A stretch of 64,000 nucleotides of DNA from VAZQ01 sp046733355 (lineage in GTDB: Bacteria > Pseudomonadota > Alphaproteobacteria > Rhizobiales > Xanthobacteraceae). Numbering within the stretch: the stretch's first letter is position 1; each line of letters begins with the position of its first letter. Of this stretch, positions 50,243 to 58,742 are shown in pieces. The notes beneath the pieces were generated by a model that was not told the origin of the DNA, made no database searches, and saw nothing but the letters and a program-made list of their open reading frames with translations. A program made the position numbers and the translations under genes. Location of the stretch: the NCBI GenBank assembly GCA_046733355.1, contig JBKPOZ010000095.1, forward strand, positions 1 through 64,000, given 5' to 3'.

Positions 50243-50346
50243 GAGTGGCCGGTCGGTAGCGGTGTCATGAGGAGGCCACTCGTACCGCCTCCCGACCGGC
50301 CGAACCCCACGGCACCCAGGAGATGCGGCGGACCTGAGCATTCCGC
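50243..50346. other. candidate structured RNA element with alternative hairpins
   Basis: GGCCGGTCGG (50247-50256) pairs perfectly with CCGACCGGCC (50292-50301), enclosing GCGGT (50259) with ACCGC (50284). Alternatively GAGTGGCC (50243-50250) pairs perfectly with GGCCACTC (50274-50281), which excludes the first stem. A third hairpin, GCGGA (50328) with TCCGC (50342), follows. No coding frame is visible in the region. It lies between rpmG and the end of pleD, so it could be an sRNA, an rpmG 3' element or a pleD 3' element. Family unknown to me. Confidence 0.4.
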
Positions 50347-50527
50347 AGGGTTTAGAGCTTAAGATCGTATGGCCGCGTCGCCCCTCGCCCTCATGGACGG
50401 GTTTCCCATGGCCCGGACGGCAAAAATAGCGCAACCCACCCCAAAATCAACAATTTAGGTTGTGAATTGTGAACGCGCTGCGGTCATCCTAAAGCGTTAG
50501 GGTTGACCTCGACGTGCAAGCGGCGCT
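50347..50527. other. remainder of the rpmG-pleD intergenic region
   Basis: No gene seen. A small dyad, CCTAAAGCGTTAGG (50489-50502), and an AT-richer part with CAACAATTTAGGTTGTGAATTGTG stand out weakly. Confidence 0.35.
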
Positions 50528-51898
50528 TCACGCGGCAGCCGGCACCACTCTGTTGCGGCCGTCGCGTTTAGCCCGGTAGAGCGCCGCATCGGCACGTTTG
50601 AGGACGCTTGCGGGATCATCCCCCCCGGCCAGGGCGGCAATTCCGACCGATATGGTCACGTCCATCGCGCGTTGGCCGCGCTCTATGGCGAACGGTTCGC
50701 CGGCGATTGTGCGTCTCAACCGCTCGGCCACCAGCGCCGCCGCCGAAAGATCCGTTTCCGGCATGATCACCAAAAATTCCTCGCCGCCGTAACGGCAGGC
50801 GAGATCGAGCCCGCGAATTGACCGCCGGATGCGCAGTGCAAATTCACGTAGCACCTCGTCTCCCGCATCGTGGCCATAGGTATCGTTGATCGCCTTGAAA
50901 TGATCGACGTCGAGCATGAGCACAGCCAGTGGTTTGCCGTGCGCGGTCGCCTGTTCCACAAGTCCGCCGATATGCCGTTCCATGTAGCGGCGATTATGCA
51001 AGCCGGTCAGCGCATCCGTGATCGCCAGCTCCAATGACTTGTGCACGTCGTCGCGCAGACGCTCTAGATAGCGTCTCTTGCGCACCTGCGTGCGCACGCG
51101 GGCAAGCAATTCATTTTTGTCGATTGGCGGTACCAGATAGTCGTTGACGCCGATCTCGAGGCCGCGCACGAGACGCGTCTTGTCCTCCAGTGGCGAGATC
51201 GCGAGTATCGGAGTGTTGCGCGTCCGCTCGATCGATCGGAGCTGGCTGCACAGCCGCAGCCCATCGAAATTGCTTAGCGCAAGCGAGATGATGAAAACGT
51301 CATAGTTTCCTTCGGCGGCATACAACAACGCGCCGCTCGGGTCGGCCTCGACAGCGCTGCGATGCTCGCCCGCAAGCATAGCGGCTATTTGCGTGGAAGA
51401 TGCGGCGCAGTCATCCACCACGAGAATATGGCCGCTATGGCCTGCATCGGGTGGCGGTTTGCCGTTCAGGAGCCTCATCCCTGGTGCGAACATACTGACC
51501 GCCCGCACGCGCAATTCGTCCGTCAGCTGTTTGAGCCGTGCGAGCGAGCGCACGCGTGCGACCAGCGCCAGCTCGGAAACCGGCTTGCTCAGAAAATCGT
51601 CCGCACCCGCCTCGAGCCCGCGTACGCGGTCCGACTGCTGATCCAGAGCGGTCACGATGACTACGGGAATGTGGGGCGTTGCCCGCGACAACTTGAGCCG
51701 TCGGCACACTTCGAAGCCGTCGAGTCCTGGCATCATTACGTCGAGCAGCACGACGTCGCACTCGCCGCGCTCGCAAATGGCGAGCGCCTCTTCGCCGTTT
51801 GTGGCGCTGCTAACATCGAAATACTCAGCAGCTAGACGCGCCTGCAGAAGCCGCAGGTTGGCGGGCACGTCATCGACCACCAGTACGCGGGCACTCAT
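50528..51898 (-). CDS. pleD: PleD-type response regulator, diguanylate cyclase
   Basis: 456 residues from ATG 51898 (MSARVLVVDDVPANLRLLQA). Receiver domain 1 (2-120) has VLVVDDVPANLRLLQARL and the phosphorylated Asp in CDVVLLDVMMPGLDGFEVC. Receiver domain 2 (150-270) reads HILVVDDCAASSTQIAAM; its acceptor position is replaced (YDVFIISLALSNFDG), typical of PleD's adaptor domain. The GGDEF domain (about 290-455) has DALTGLHNRRYMERHI, RYGGEEF as active site and RGLD five residues before it as the inhibitory I-site. It makes c-di-GMP and governs polar development. Downstream of divK on the same strand. Confidence 0.95.
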   Translation of the reverse strand: MSARVLVVDDVPANLRLLQARLAAEYFDVSSATNGEEALAICERGECDVVLLDVMMPGLDGFEVCRRLKLSRATPHIPVVIVTALDQQSDRVRGLEAGADDFLSKPVSELALVARVRSLARLKQLTDELRVRAVSMFAPGMRLLNGKPPPDAGHSGHILVVDDCAASSTQIAAMLAGEHRSAVEADPSGALLYAAEGNYDVFIISLALSNFDGLRLCSQLRSIERTRNTPILAISPLEDKTRLVRGLEIGVNDYLVPPIDKNELLARVRTQVRKRRYLERLRDDVHKSLELAITDALTGLHNRRYMERHIGGLVEQATAHGKPLAVLMLDVDHFKAINDTYGHDAGDEVLREFALRIRRSIRGLDLACRYGGEEFLVIMPETDLSAAALVAERLRRTIAGEPFAIERGQRAMDVTISVGIAALAGGDDPASVLKRADAALYRAKRDGRNRVVPAAA

Positions 51899-51909
51899 GC
51901 GCTGCGCTC

Positions 51910-52281
51910 TCAGACCGGTCCGAGGAAATGCCGAATGGTGTCGATGAACTTCCCGACCGAGATCGGCTTGGAAAGATAGGCTTCGCATCCACCTTGCCGG
52001 ATACGCTCTTCGTCCCCTTTCATGGCAAAAGCGGTGACCGCGACAACCGGCACCGCCTTAAGCTCGGGATCTTCTTTCAGCCACTTGGTCACCTCCAATC
52101 CGGAGACTTCCGGCAGCTGAATGTCCATCACGATCAGGTCCGGATGATGCCTGCGCGCAAGATCGAGCGCTTCGATTCCGTTGCGCGTGCCAACAGTGTT
52201 GTAGCCTTGCGCCTCCAAAAGGTCGTGGAAGAGCTTCATGTTGAGCTCGTTGTCCTCGACGATCATTACCGTCTTTGACAT
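51910..52281 (-). CDS. divK: single-domain response regulator DivK
   Basis: 123 residues, ATG at 52281. A lone receiver domain: MSKTVMIVEDNELNMKLFHD, phospho-Asp in PDLIVMDIQLPEVSGLEVTK, Thr/Lys switch residues in VVAVTAFAMKGDEERI and YLSKPISVGKFIDTIRHFL. DivK is phosphorylated by PleC/DivJ and controls CtrA stability through DivL-CckA. It ends 11 nt before pleD, and divK-pleD is the conserved operon of Caulobacter and Rhizobiales. Confidence 0.96.
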   Translation of the reverse strand: MSKTVMIVEDNELNMKLFHDLLEAQGYNTVGTRNGIEALDLARRHHPDLIVMDIQLPEVSGLEVTKWLKEDPELKAVPVVAVTAFAMKGDEERIRQGGCEAYLSKPISVGKFIDTIRHFLGPV

Positions 52282-52499
52282 TCCCCCATCCCTGCAATTC
52301 GCGCGAGCGAGCGTGCGGCCTGGCCAATACCCGAAGGGCCCCTGCGGCTCGAAGCTAGTGGCGATGTGTTACGGAAACGCAAATACAATACGTGAGTCGA
52401 ACACCTGAAATGCCTGAGGAATAAGGCCAAAATAGAGGGGCACTACCAGGATAACGGCGCGAGTGCGCGGAAGAAGGGGCGAATCTCTTCCGCTAGTCC
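52282..52499. other. intergenic region upstream of divK
   Basis: Promoter region of divK-pleD plus the 3' side of the membrane protein gene. No repeat or CtrA full site (TTAA-N7-TTAA) is visible here. Confidence 0.4.
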
Positions 52500-52943
52500 T
52501 TAGCCCGGCGCAGCCGGCGCGATGTCCATGATGCGACGGCTGAGCGCGATGTTGAACGTGTAGCCGCCGAACAGGTCAACCATGGTGATGAAAACGAGAA
52601 GAAGCGCCGCTTCCCAGCGCTGTTGCGTGCCGAGGAGCTCCGGCTTTCCAAAGATCACGATGAGCACAATCGCGAGCGGCACCAGCGAGGCCATCCCGTC
52701 CACCACGCCCAGAAATCGATTGGCGACGGAGGGCAGGCTGAATGGAATCGAGATGAGCTGAAATGTCAGGTAAACCGCCACGAGCCAAGCCATGTTGAAG
52801 CCCAGGCGCTCACCAGAGAACCAGCGAAACGTGTCCATGCCTCTCCATGTGTCCGCGTACCAGAAGAAGTAAACCTCCCAGAGAGCAAGGCCCAAGGCCA
52901 AAAGAATGCTCACGCCCGCTATGGATAAATGGCCCCTTCGCAT
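52500..52943 (-). CDS. four-helix integral membrane protein (147 aa), hypothetical
   Basis: ATG at 52943 with AAGGAGCTCAAG upstream, a very good ribosome binding site; the longer open frame has none. Four hydrophobic segments are seen: ISILLALGLALWEVYFFWYA region, FNMAWLVAVYLTFQLISIPF, FLGVVDGMASLVPLAIVLIV and ALLLVFITMVDLFGGYTFNI. The ends are short and polar. No named domain. It is divergent from the DUF3572-dinB pair. Confidence 0.7.
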   Translation of the reverse strand: MRRGHLSIAGVSILLALGLALWEVYFFWYADTWRGMDTFRWFSGERLGFNMAWLVAVYLTFQLISIPFSLPSVANRFLGVVDGMASLVPLAIVLIVIFGKPELLGTQQRWEAALLLVFITMVDLFGGYTFNIALSRRIMDIAPAAPG

Positions 52944-53098
52944 CTTGAGCTCCTTTGCAGGTCGAGTCCTTCCTAGCCGACTGTCGCGCGCCGCGTCGAG
53001 GCTCGGGTCCCGTTTTCCCCCAGGCCAATGCTCGGCCTTGATCTCGCGGCAAACTGCGCGTTTGCTGTCGTTCGCCCGCGCAGGCGATGGAGATTCGC

Positions 53099-53419
53099 AT
53101 GTCCCTTCGAGGCCGCTCGCCAAGCAGCAAAACGCGGCAGGGGCAAGCCGGCGCGGAAGAGCTTGCGATTGCGGCCCTTGCATTTGTCGCCGCGGACCCG
53201 CAACGGCTCACTCGCTTTTTAGAGCTTACGGGCATGGCTGTGGAATCGATTCGCGCAGCCGCGCGGCAGCCGGGTTTTCTCGCGGGTGTTCTCGACCATC
53301 TTGCTTCGGAAGAGCCGATGCTGGTTGCGTTCGCCAGCGAGTATGGCGTCGATCCGGTCGACGTTGTCGCAGCCCGCGACGTGCTTGCAGGCGTGCATGG
53401 CCGGCCCGATGCGCTATGA
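53099..53419 (+). CDS. DUF3572-family protein (106 aa)
   Basis: ATG at 53099 (MSLRGRSPSSKTRQGQAGAE) preceded by GGAGATTCGC; an earlier ATG at 53087 is less well placed. The DUF3572 signature is AEELAIAALAFVAADPQRLT, RFLELTGMAVESIRAAARQP and GFLAGVLDHLASEEPMLVAF, an all-helical small protein. Its stop overlaps the dinB start (ATGA). The DUF3572-dinB pairing is conserved in Rhizobiales and suggests a role near lesion bypass, but this is only context. Confidence 0.85.
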   Translation: MSLRGRSPSSKTRQGQAGAEELAIAALAFVAADPQRLTRFLELTGMAVESIRAAARQPGFLAGVLDHLASEEPMLVAFASEYGVDPVDVVAARDVLAGVHGRPDAL

Positions 53420-54705
53420 GCAACGTTGCGCTCGGATCGGCTCATGTCGAGAGCGCCCGAGGCTTTTGCCGCGATTGCTGCAAAGACGTACCGGAGCAGG
53501 CAGAGCGTTGCCTCGGATGCGGCTCCCCTCGCCTGCTCCGCCACCCCGAGCTCAACGCACTATCGATCGGTCACATCGACTGCGATGCGTTTTACGCAGC
53601 CGTGGAGAAACGGGACAACCCGGCGCTCGCCGACCGGCCGGTGATCGTCGGCGGCGGCTCGCGCGGGGTGGTGCTTACCGCCTGCTATATCGCGCGCCGC
53701 TTCGGGGTGAAATCGGCCATGCCGATGTTCGCGGCGCGTCGCCTATGCCCGCAGGCGGTTGTCGTGGCGCCGGACATGCAAAAATATGCGCGCGTGGGGC
53801 GCGAGGTCCGGACGCTGCTGTTCAAGCTGAGCCCACTTGTTGAGCCAATTTCCATCGATGAGGCATTCATCGATCTTTGCGGCACCGAGCGGCTCCATGG
53901 AAGCAGTTCGGCCAAGGCGCTGGCCCGCTTTGCCGACCAAGTCGAAAGAGGTCTGGGCATTACCGTTTCCATCGGCCTCTCCTGCAACAAGTTTCTCGCC
54001 AAGGTGGCTTCCGATCTCGACAAGCCGCGCGGCTTCGCGGTGCTGGGCGCCCTTGAGGCATCTGCTTTTCTCGCGCCCAAGCCGGTGGGCTTGATCTTTG
54101 GCGTGGGACGCGTGGCTCAGCAGCGACTGGCGCGCGACGGATTTCGAACCATTGGCGATCTACAACGCGCGGGCGAAGGCGAGCTCTTTCGTCGCTATGG
54201 GTCCGAGGGGCGGCGGCTTGCTCGGCTCGCGCACGGGCTCGATGATCGCATCGTCAGTGCGGATCGTGAATGCAAGAGCGTTTCGGCCGAGACAACTTTC
54301 GAGCGCGACATCGCCGATTTCCGCGCGCTCGAGCTGCACCTCTGGCGATTGTCCGAGCGCGTCTCTGCGCGGCTGAAACAGAGCGGAATGGCCGGCACGA
54401 CTGTAACGCTGAAGCTGAAGACCGCAGGCTTCCGCATTCGCACGCGCGCGCAGTCGCTTACCAATGCTACTCAACTCGCCAGCCGCATCTTCGGCACCGG
54501 GCGCGATCTGTTGCTTGGGGAGACCGACGGCACCATGTTCCGTCTGCTCGGCATCGGGGTGTCTGCGCTGTGCAATGCCGAGGACGTGGATGGCAGCGAC
54601 TGGGTTGAGCGGCGCAGCGCACAGGCGGAACGGGCCATGGACCGCCTGCGCGCCCGCTTCGGCGGTCAGGCGATCGTCAAGGGTTTGGCGCTTGATGACA
54701 TGTGA
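53416..54705 (+). CDS. dinB: DNA polymerase IV with N-terminal Cys-rich extension
   Basis: 429 residues from ATG 53416; the open frame upstream belongs to DUF3572 and is ignored. The first 40 residues carry Cys18, Cys21, Cys22, Cys32 and Cys35 (FCRDCCKDVPEQ, RCLGCGSPRL), a putative zinc ribbon absent from E. coli DinB. The Y-family core has SIGHIDCDAFYAAVEKRDNP (metal Asp), TACYIARRFGVKSAMPMFAA, EPISIDEAFIDLCGTERLHG (catalytic Asp-Glu) and GITVSIGLSCNKFLAKVASD. A little finger domain follows. The C-terminus lacks an obvious clamp-binding QL-F motif. Error-prone lesion bypass. Confidence 0.94.
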   Translation: MSNVALGSAHVESARGFCRDCCKDVPEQAERCLGCGSPRLLRHPELNALSIGHIDCDAFYAAVEKRDNPALADRPVIVGGGSRGVVLTACYIARRFGVKSAMPMFAARRLCPQAVVVAPDMQKYARVGREVRTLLFKLSPLVEPISIDEAFIDLCGTERLHGSSSAKALARFADQVERGLGITVSIGLSCNKFLAKVASDLDKPRGFAVLGALEASAFLAPKPVGLIFGVGRVAQQRLARDGFRTIGDLQRAGEGELFRRYGSEGRRLARLAHGLDDRIVSADRECKSVSAETTFERDIADFRALELHLWRLSERVSARLKQSGMAGTTVTLKLKTAGFRIRTRAQSLTNATQLASRIFGTGRDLLLGETDGTMFRLLGIGVSALCNAEDVDGSDWVERRSAQAERAMDRLRARFGGQAIVKGLALDDM

Positions 54706-54720
54706 TCCAAGCGACCGCGA

Positions 54721-55575
54721 TCACCGGCACGCCTGAGCGCTCCTGACCTCCAGAGATGTGAGCTCGCCGCTGATGACGAAATCATTGTAGTCGAGCATCA
54801 GCGCGCGGGAGATGCCATTCTCGTACAGCTCGAACTTGATGGAGTAGAGCGGCGGCTGATCGGAATTTTTGGCGGCGCGATCGAAATAGCTTACGGTCAC
54901 CGGCCATCTCTTGAGCGTGCGCAGGGCCTCGTTGTTAGCTGCCGCATCGTCAGGCGTGCGCTCCCCGGGCGCGACGGTGTGGCCGATCACGCTGAGTGTC
55001 TGGTAGACTTTTTCGCCTTTTTCCGAGCCGTCATAGACCGGCACATCCAGCAGTGGCTGCTCCGACCGCGCCGCTTGGATGATCCTGCGCATATGGTCCG
55101 TCGGAAAGGCAATGAAGCGGTCCAGGTCGAAATGCTTCTCGGTCGGCCTCGCAAGCGTGACGCGCACGGTATCGGCGAGGCGCTCGGCCTCGCCATCGAC
55201 GGCGTCGATCAGCTGCTCGTTCAGATAATTCTGCGATTTGAACATGAACCTGTCCGCCGCAGCATCTTCCCAGGTCGTCGAGCGCAGATCGCTCAGCGTG
55301 ACCTTGCCTTCGCCGTTGTCGAGCTCGGAAACCTGCCGAAAGCGCAGCGCGTAGCCCTCGCAGGCATTGCCGGAGAAATCGTAAAGAATGCGACCGCGCG
55401 CCGACATTGCCGAGGAGCTCCCGCGCGAATAGGCAAGCTTGAGGTCGTAGACGGCGCGATGCGAGGCAAAATCGGAAAGTGGCGCTTGTGCCTGCGCGCG
55501 GTTTTCCGTCCAAAGCATGGCTGCGACGAGTGCAGCTATGCGGGAAAGAAGAATGCATGTGCGCAGGGCTGTCAT
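54721..55575 (-). CDS. eipB: EipB/DUF1849 periplasmic cell-envelope protein
   Basis: 284 residues from ATG 55575 (MTALRTCILLSRIAALVAAM); the signal peptide is probably cut near NRAQA-QA. The DUF1849 body reads FASHRAVYDLKLAYSRGSSS, ARGRILYDFSGNACEGYALR, SDLRSTTWEDAAADRFMFKS, YDGSEKGEKVYQTLSVIG and VSYFDRAA. It ends ELTSLEVRSAQACR. EipB of Brucella is a spiral beta-barrel protein needed for envelope integrity. Two cysteines (Cys in NACEGY and the C-terminal ACR) match its conserved disulfide pair. Convergent with dinB. Confidence 0.88.
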   Translation of the reverse strand: MTALRTCILLSRIAALVAAMLWTENRAQAQAPLSDFASHRAVYDLKLAYSRGSSSAMSARGRILYDFSGNACEGYALRFRQVSELDNGEGKVTLSDLRSTTWEDAAADRFMFKSQNYLNEQLIDAVDGEAERLADTVRVTLARPTEKHFDLDRFIAFPTDHMRRIIQAARSEQPLLDVPVYDGSEKGEKVYQTLSVIGHTVAPGERTPDDAAANNEALRTLKRWPVTVSYFDRAAKNSDQPPLYSIKFELYENGISRALMLDYNDFVISGELTSLEVRSAQACR

Positions 55576-55744
55576 TTCAGTATCCTCGCGCCACGCTCCT
55601 GTGCACTTGCGAATCGGATCTCCGGCACCCGGGCGCGCCGACACGGTGCCAAGAATGGTATACGAGCGGTCAGGCCGGAGTCCCAGGACCTGTGCCCTCG
55701 CAGATTCGCATGCAAGCTACCCATCTCATTAAGAGGACAACATC

Positions 55745-56212
55745 ATGGCGGGAACGGTTGAACGGCGGCTCACGGAACTCGGGATAACGCTCCCGAAGCC
55801 AGCCGCGCCGATTGCAAATTACGTACCCTACGTGCAAACGGGCGCGCTGTTGGTTGTTTCGGGACAGCTGTGCCTGGCCGCAGACGGAAAGCTGGTCGCC
55901 AAAGGCAAGCTTGGAGCCGGAGTCACCGTCGAGCAGGGGCAGAATGCGGCGCGCGCTTGTGCCATCAATCTCATCGCACAGGTCAAGGTGGCCGTTGGCG
56001 ATCTCGACAGAGTGGCGCGCGTGATCCGGCTTGGCGGGTTCATCAACTCGGATCCCGGTTTTCTCGAAGGGCCCAAGGTGATGAATGGCGCGTCCGATCT
56101 GATGGTTGCGGTTTTTGGCGAGAAGGGCCGCCATGCGCGGACCACCGTCGGCGTGGCGGTGTTGCCGGCGGACGCGGCGGTCGAGGTCGAGGGGTTGCTC
56201 CAAATCGAGTGA
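55745..56212 (+). CDS. RidA-family (YjgF/YER057c/UK114) protein
   Basis: 155 residues, ATG at 55745 (MAGTVERRLTELGITLPKPA). The trimeric RidA fold is recognisable in ANYVPYVQTGALLVVSGQL, QGQNAARACAINLIAQVKVA, RVARVIRLGGFINSDPGFLE, GPKVMNGASDLMVAVFGEKG and RHARTTVGVAVLPADAAVEV. This is the subgroup of about 155 residues (YjgF_endoribonc-like) in which the active-site Arg of true RidA is moved. A role in deaminating reactive enamines is therefore only a family inference. It overlaps nothing and is followed eight nucleotides later by the GDPD gene. Confidence 0.88.
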   Translation: MAGTVERRLTELGITLPKPAAPIANYVPYVQTGALLVVSGQLCLAADGKLVAKGKLGAGVTVEQGQNAARACAINLIAQVKVAVGDLDRVARVIRLGGFINSDPGFLEGPKVMNGASDLMVAVFGEKGRHARTTVGVAVLPADAAVEVEGLLQIE

Positions 56213-56219
56213 TCGAAAG

Positions 56220-56966
56220 GTGCGCGCGCTCGCCTCGCTCGTTGCCCGACCGGTCGCCCACCGCGGGCTGCACGATGCAAGCGCAGTGATCGAGAACACG
56301 CCGTCGGCCTTCGCGGCGGCGATTGCAGCAGGTTACGGCATCGAGTGCGATCTGCAGGTCAGCGCCGATGGCGAGGCAATGGTATTTCACGATGCGATGC
56401 TGGGCCGGCTGACGCAAGAGAGCGCCTCCGTCGACAGCATGCCTGCGAACAAGCTCAAGCGTGTGAGATTTAAGCATACAGCGGACCATATGATCACATT
56501 GGGCGAGCTGTGCGACATTACCGCTGGTCGCACGACGCTATTGATCGAGATGAAGAGCCATTTTCCGGGCGATTGCCGGCTTGTTGAGCGCTGTCTCGCG
56601 GTGATTTCCGCTTATCACGGCGCAGCGGCATTCATGTCCTTCGATGCGACGCTGGTGGCGGCGTTGCGCGCACGCGCACCCGCACTGACGCGAGGCGTCG
56701 TGGCAGACAAGAACAGGACGCCGGCTCGCGTGAACGCGCGCGGATCAATCGTGGCTTGGGCCCGACGCTATGGCGCGCTGTTTCGGGCGCAGCCGCACTT
56801 TATCGCTTTCGCGGTCGACGATTTGCCCGATCCCATGCCGGCGGTCGGGCGTAATCTGTTCGGCCGGCCGGTCTTGGCGTGGACGGTGCGCACGCCGCTG
56901 CAGGAGGACACGGCCAGGCGTTACGCGGATCAAATCATATTCGAAGGCTTCCGCCCTACGTGCTAG
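56220..56966 (+). CDS. glycerophosphodiester phosphodiesterase
   Basis: GTG at 56220, eight bases after the RidA stop; the frame upstream is open but shadows the RidA gene. 248 residues. The GDPD/TIM-barrel signature is VARPVAHRGLHDASAVIENT (His), then YGIECDLQVSADGEAMVFHD (Glu-Asp metal site and catalytic His in VFHD) and LIEMKSHFPGDCRLVERCLA (Glu). It ends with RPVLAWTVRTPLQEDTARRY. It cleaves glycerophosphodiesters to glycerol-3-phosphate and alcohol. No signal peptide is visible, so it is likely cytoplasmic. Adjacent to RidA in a probable two-gene unit. Confidence 0.9.
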   Translation: MRALASLVARPVAHRGLHDASAVIENTPSAFAAAIAAGYGIECDLQVSADGEAMVFHDAMLGRLTQESASVDSMPANKLKRVRFKHTADHMITLGELCDITAGRTTLLIEMKSHFPGDCRLVERCLAVISAYHGAAAFMSFDATLVAALRARAPALTRGVVADKNRTPARVNARGSIVAWARRYGALFRAQPHFIAFAVDDLPDPMPAVGRNLFGRPVLAWTVRTPLQEDTARRYADQIIFEGFRPTC

Positions 56967-56974
56967 AGGGGGAT

Positions 56975-57061
56975 GACTATTCGTTGAATAGCCATTCCGC
57001 TCCAGCTATCTGCTGGAGCAGGATCTTTTGCGAAGTCCGGTGCCCCTTTTCGGGATGATGG
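56975..57061. repeat. Rhizobiales intergenic repeat (GCTCCAGC hairpin / TTCGGGATGATG)
   Basis: Contains the hairpins GACTATTC-GTT-GAATAGCC and GCTCCAGC-TATCT-GCTGGAGC (56999-57019), followed by AGGATCTTTTGCGAAGTCCG and CCCCTTTTCGGGATGATG. It matches, with changes, a very widespread Rhizobiales repeat that reads GCATGATCTTTTCCGAAAAC ... TTCGGGATCATG as I recall it. It may end transcription of the GDPD gene. Confidence 0.65.
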
Positions 57062-57089
57062 TCAGCAGAACATGCGAGACCGCAGACGC

Positions 57090-58247
57090 ATGTCTCTTGA
57101 GCTGACGCTGCGCGTCGCGCATGCCATTGCCGAGGTCAGTCCCGAGGCCTGGGATGCCTGCGCCAATCCCGGACCGCAGTACAATCCGTTCATCGCCTAT
57201 GCTTTTCTCGCCGCTCTCGAGAGTTCCAATTCGGTTTGTGCGCGCGCGGGGTGGCAGCCCATGCATCTTCTGGCTAGCGACGGCCAAGGCACGCTGCATG
57301 GTGCGGCTCCCTGTTACATAAAATCCCATTCGCAAGGCGAATATGTTTTCGACCACGGCTGGGCGGACGCGTACGAGCGGGCCGGCGGCAGCTATTATCC
57401 GAAAATGCAGGTGTCGGTGCCGTTCACTCCGGCAACCGGCCCGCGCCTCCTAGTGCGACCGGGCGCAACAGCCGAAGCCGTTCGCACCGTTCTCGCCGAT
57501 GCGTTGATTGACGTCTGCAAACGTGTCGACGCATCATCCGTTCACGTCACCTTCCTGCCGCACGCCGAATGGGAGCTGCTGGGGTGCCGCGGCTATCTCA
57601 AGCGCACGCACCAGCAGTTCCACTGGAGCAATGCAGGGTACGAGAATTTTGACCAATTTCTCGGTGCACTTTCCTCGAGAAAACGCAAGATCATCAGGCG
57701 CGAGCGCGCGGACGCGCTTGCCGCCGGCGTTAGCGTGCACTGGTTGGCCGGCTCCGACCTCACAGAATCCTTGTGGGATGCGTTCTTCAAGTTCTATATG
57801 CAGACGGCGTCGCGCAAATGGGGCCGGCCCTATCTCACACGAGCCTTCTTCTTGCTGGTCGGCGAGAGCATGCGCGATCGCATCCTGCTGATCATGGCGA
57901 GGCGTGACGGACGCTGGATTGCGGGCGCCCTGAACTTCATTGGCTCCGATACGCTCTACGGCCGGCATTGGGGCGCGATCGAGCACCACCCCTTTCTGCA
58001 TTTCGAGCTGTGCTATTATCAGGCGGTGCAATATGCGATCGAGCACCGTTTGGTGCGGGTTGAGGCCGGAGCACAGGGAGAACACAAGCTCGCGCGCGGT
58101 TATCTGCCGGCGGCCACCTACTCGGCGCACTACATCGCGGATCCGGCCCTGCGGCGGGCTATTGACGATTTTCTCAACCGCGAGCGCAGCTATGTGGCGG
58201 CTGCGGAGCAGGAACTCGCGCTCGCGGCTCCGTTCCGCCGCGGATGA
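57090..58247 (+). CDS. FemAB/GNAT-like protein (DUF482, COG3146)
   Basis: 385 residues from ATG 57090 (MSLELTLRVAHAIAEVSPEA); an in-frame ATG at 57072 is the alternative. Known family pattern: WDACANPGPQYNPFIAYAFL, PCYIKSHSQGEYVFDHGWAD, FTPATGPRLLV, VHVTFLPHAEWELLG, then the acyltransferase half FDQFLGALSSRKRKIIRRER, GRPYLTRAFFLLVGESMRD, GALNFIGSDTLYGRHWGAIE and FELCYYQAVQYAIEHRLVRV. GNAT-fold proteins of this type are common beside HIT proteins. Substrate unknown; peptidoglycan-type acyl transfer has been suggested for relatives. The HIT gene follows 20 nt later. Confidence 0.85.
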   Translation: MSLELTLRVAHAIAEVSPEAWDACANPGPQYNPFIAYAFLAALESSNSVCARAGWQPMHLLASDGQGTLHGAAPCYIKSHSQGEYVFDHGWADAYERAGGSYYPKMQVSVPFTPATGPRLLVRPGATAEAVRTVLADALIDVCKRVDASSVHVTFLPHAEWELLGCRGYLKRTHQQFHWSNAGYENFDQFLGALSSRKRKIIRRERADALAAGVSVHWLAGSDLTESLWDAFFKFYMQTASRKWGRPYLTRAFFLLVGESMRDRILLIMARRDGRWIAGALNFIGSDTLYGRHWGAIEHHPFLHFELCYYQAVQYAIEHRLVRVEAGAQGEHKLARGYLPAATYSAHYIADPALRRAIDDFLNRERSYVAAAEQELALAAPFRRG

Positions 58248-58267
58248 CCTCAAAGCGGGAGGAGTTC

Positions 58268-58696
58268 ATGCCTGCCTACGACCGGAACAACATTTTCGCA
58301 AAAATCCTGCGCGGCGAGCTTCCCTGCCACAAGGTGTACGAGGACGAGAGGTCCTTCGCCTTCCTCGACATCATGCCACGCGCGCCCGGTCACACACTGG
58401 TGCTGCCGAAGACGGCCGCCCGCAATATATTCGATGTTTCTCCGGATGATCTCGCGCATGTGATCAAGGTTGCGCAAAAGATCGCGAAGGCCTCCCGCAC
58501 GGCATTCAATGCCGATGGCATAACCATACAGCAGTTCAACGAAGGCGCTGGCGGGCAGGTTGTGTTTCACCTGCACATCCACGTCATTCCGCGGCATGAC
58601 GGAGTTGCGCTGAAGCCACCCGCCAGTTCCAAAGAGGCCCCTCAGGTGTTGGCGGAGCACGCGAACACATTGAGCAACGCACTCGCCGCCCTTTAG
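58268..58696 (+). CDS. HIT-family nucleotide hydrolase
   Basis: 142 residues from ATG 58268 (MPAYDRNNIFAKILRGELPC), preceded by GCGGGAGGAGTTC. The histidine triad HLHIHVIPRH with its preceding GAGGQVVFH and the earlier FLDIMPRAPGHTLVLPK and GITIQQFNEG are the HIT signature (Hint/HinT branch). It hydrolyses AMP-lysine or nucleoside phosphoramidates. It follows the FemAB-like gene by 20 nt, so co-transcription is likely, and converges with clpA. Confidence 0.93.
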   Translation: MPAYDRNNIFAKILRGELPCHKVYEDERSFAFLDIMPRAPGHTLVLPKTAARNIFDVSPDDLAHVIKVAQKIAKASRTAFNADGITIQQFNEGAGGQVVFHLHIHVIPRHDGVALKPPASSKEAPQVLAEHANTLSNALAAL

Positions 58697-58742
58697 TCCG
58701 CCAAACAGCGCAAAACGCGCAGATAGGGCATGATGCGGAGAG

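Noticed and set aside
50243..50346. tmRNA, RNase P RNA or 6S RNA as identity for the structured element after rpmG
   Set aside because: The tag-coding GCAAACGAC of tmRNA, the conserved core of RNase P RNA and the size of 6S RNA are all missing.
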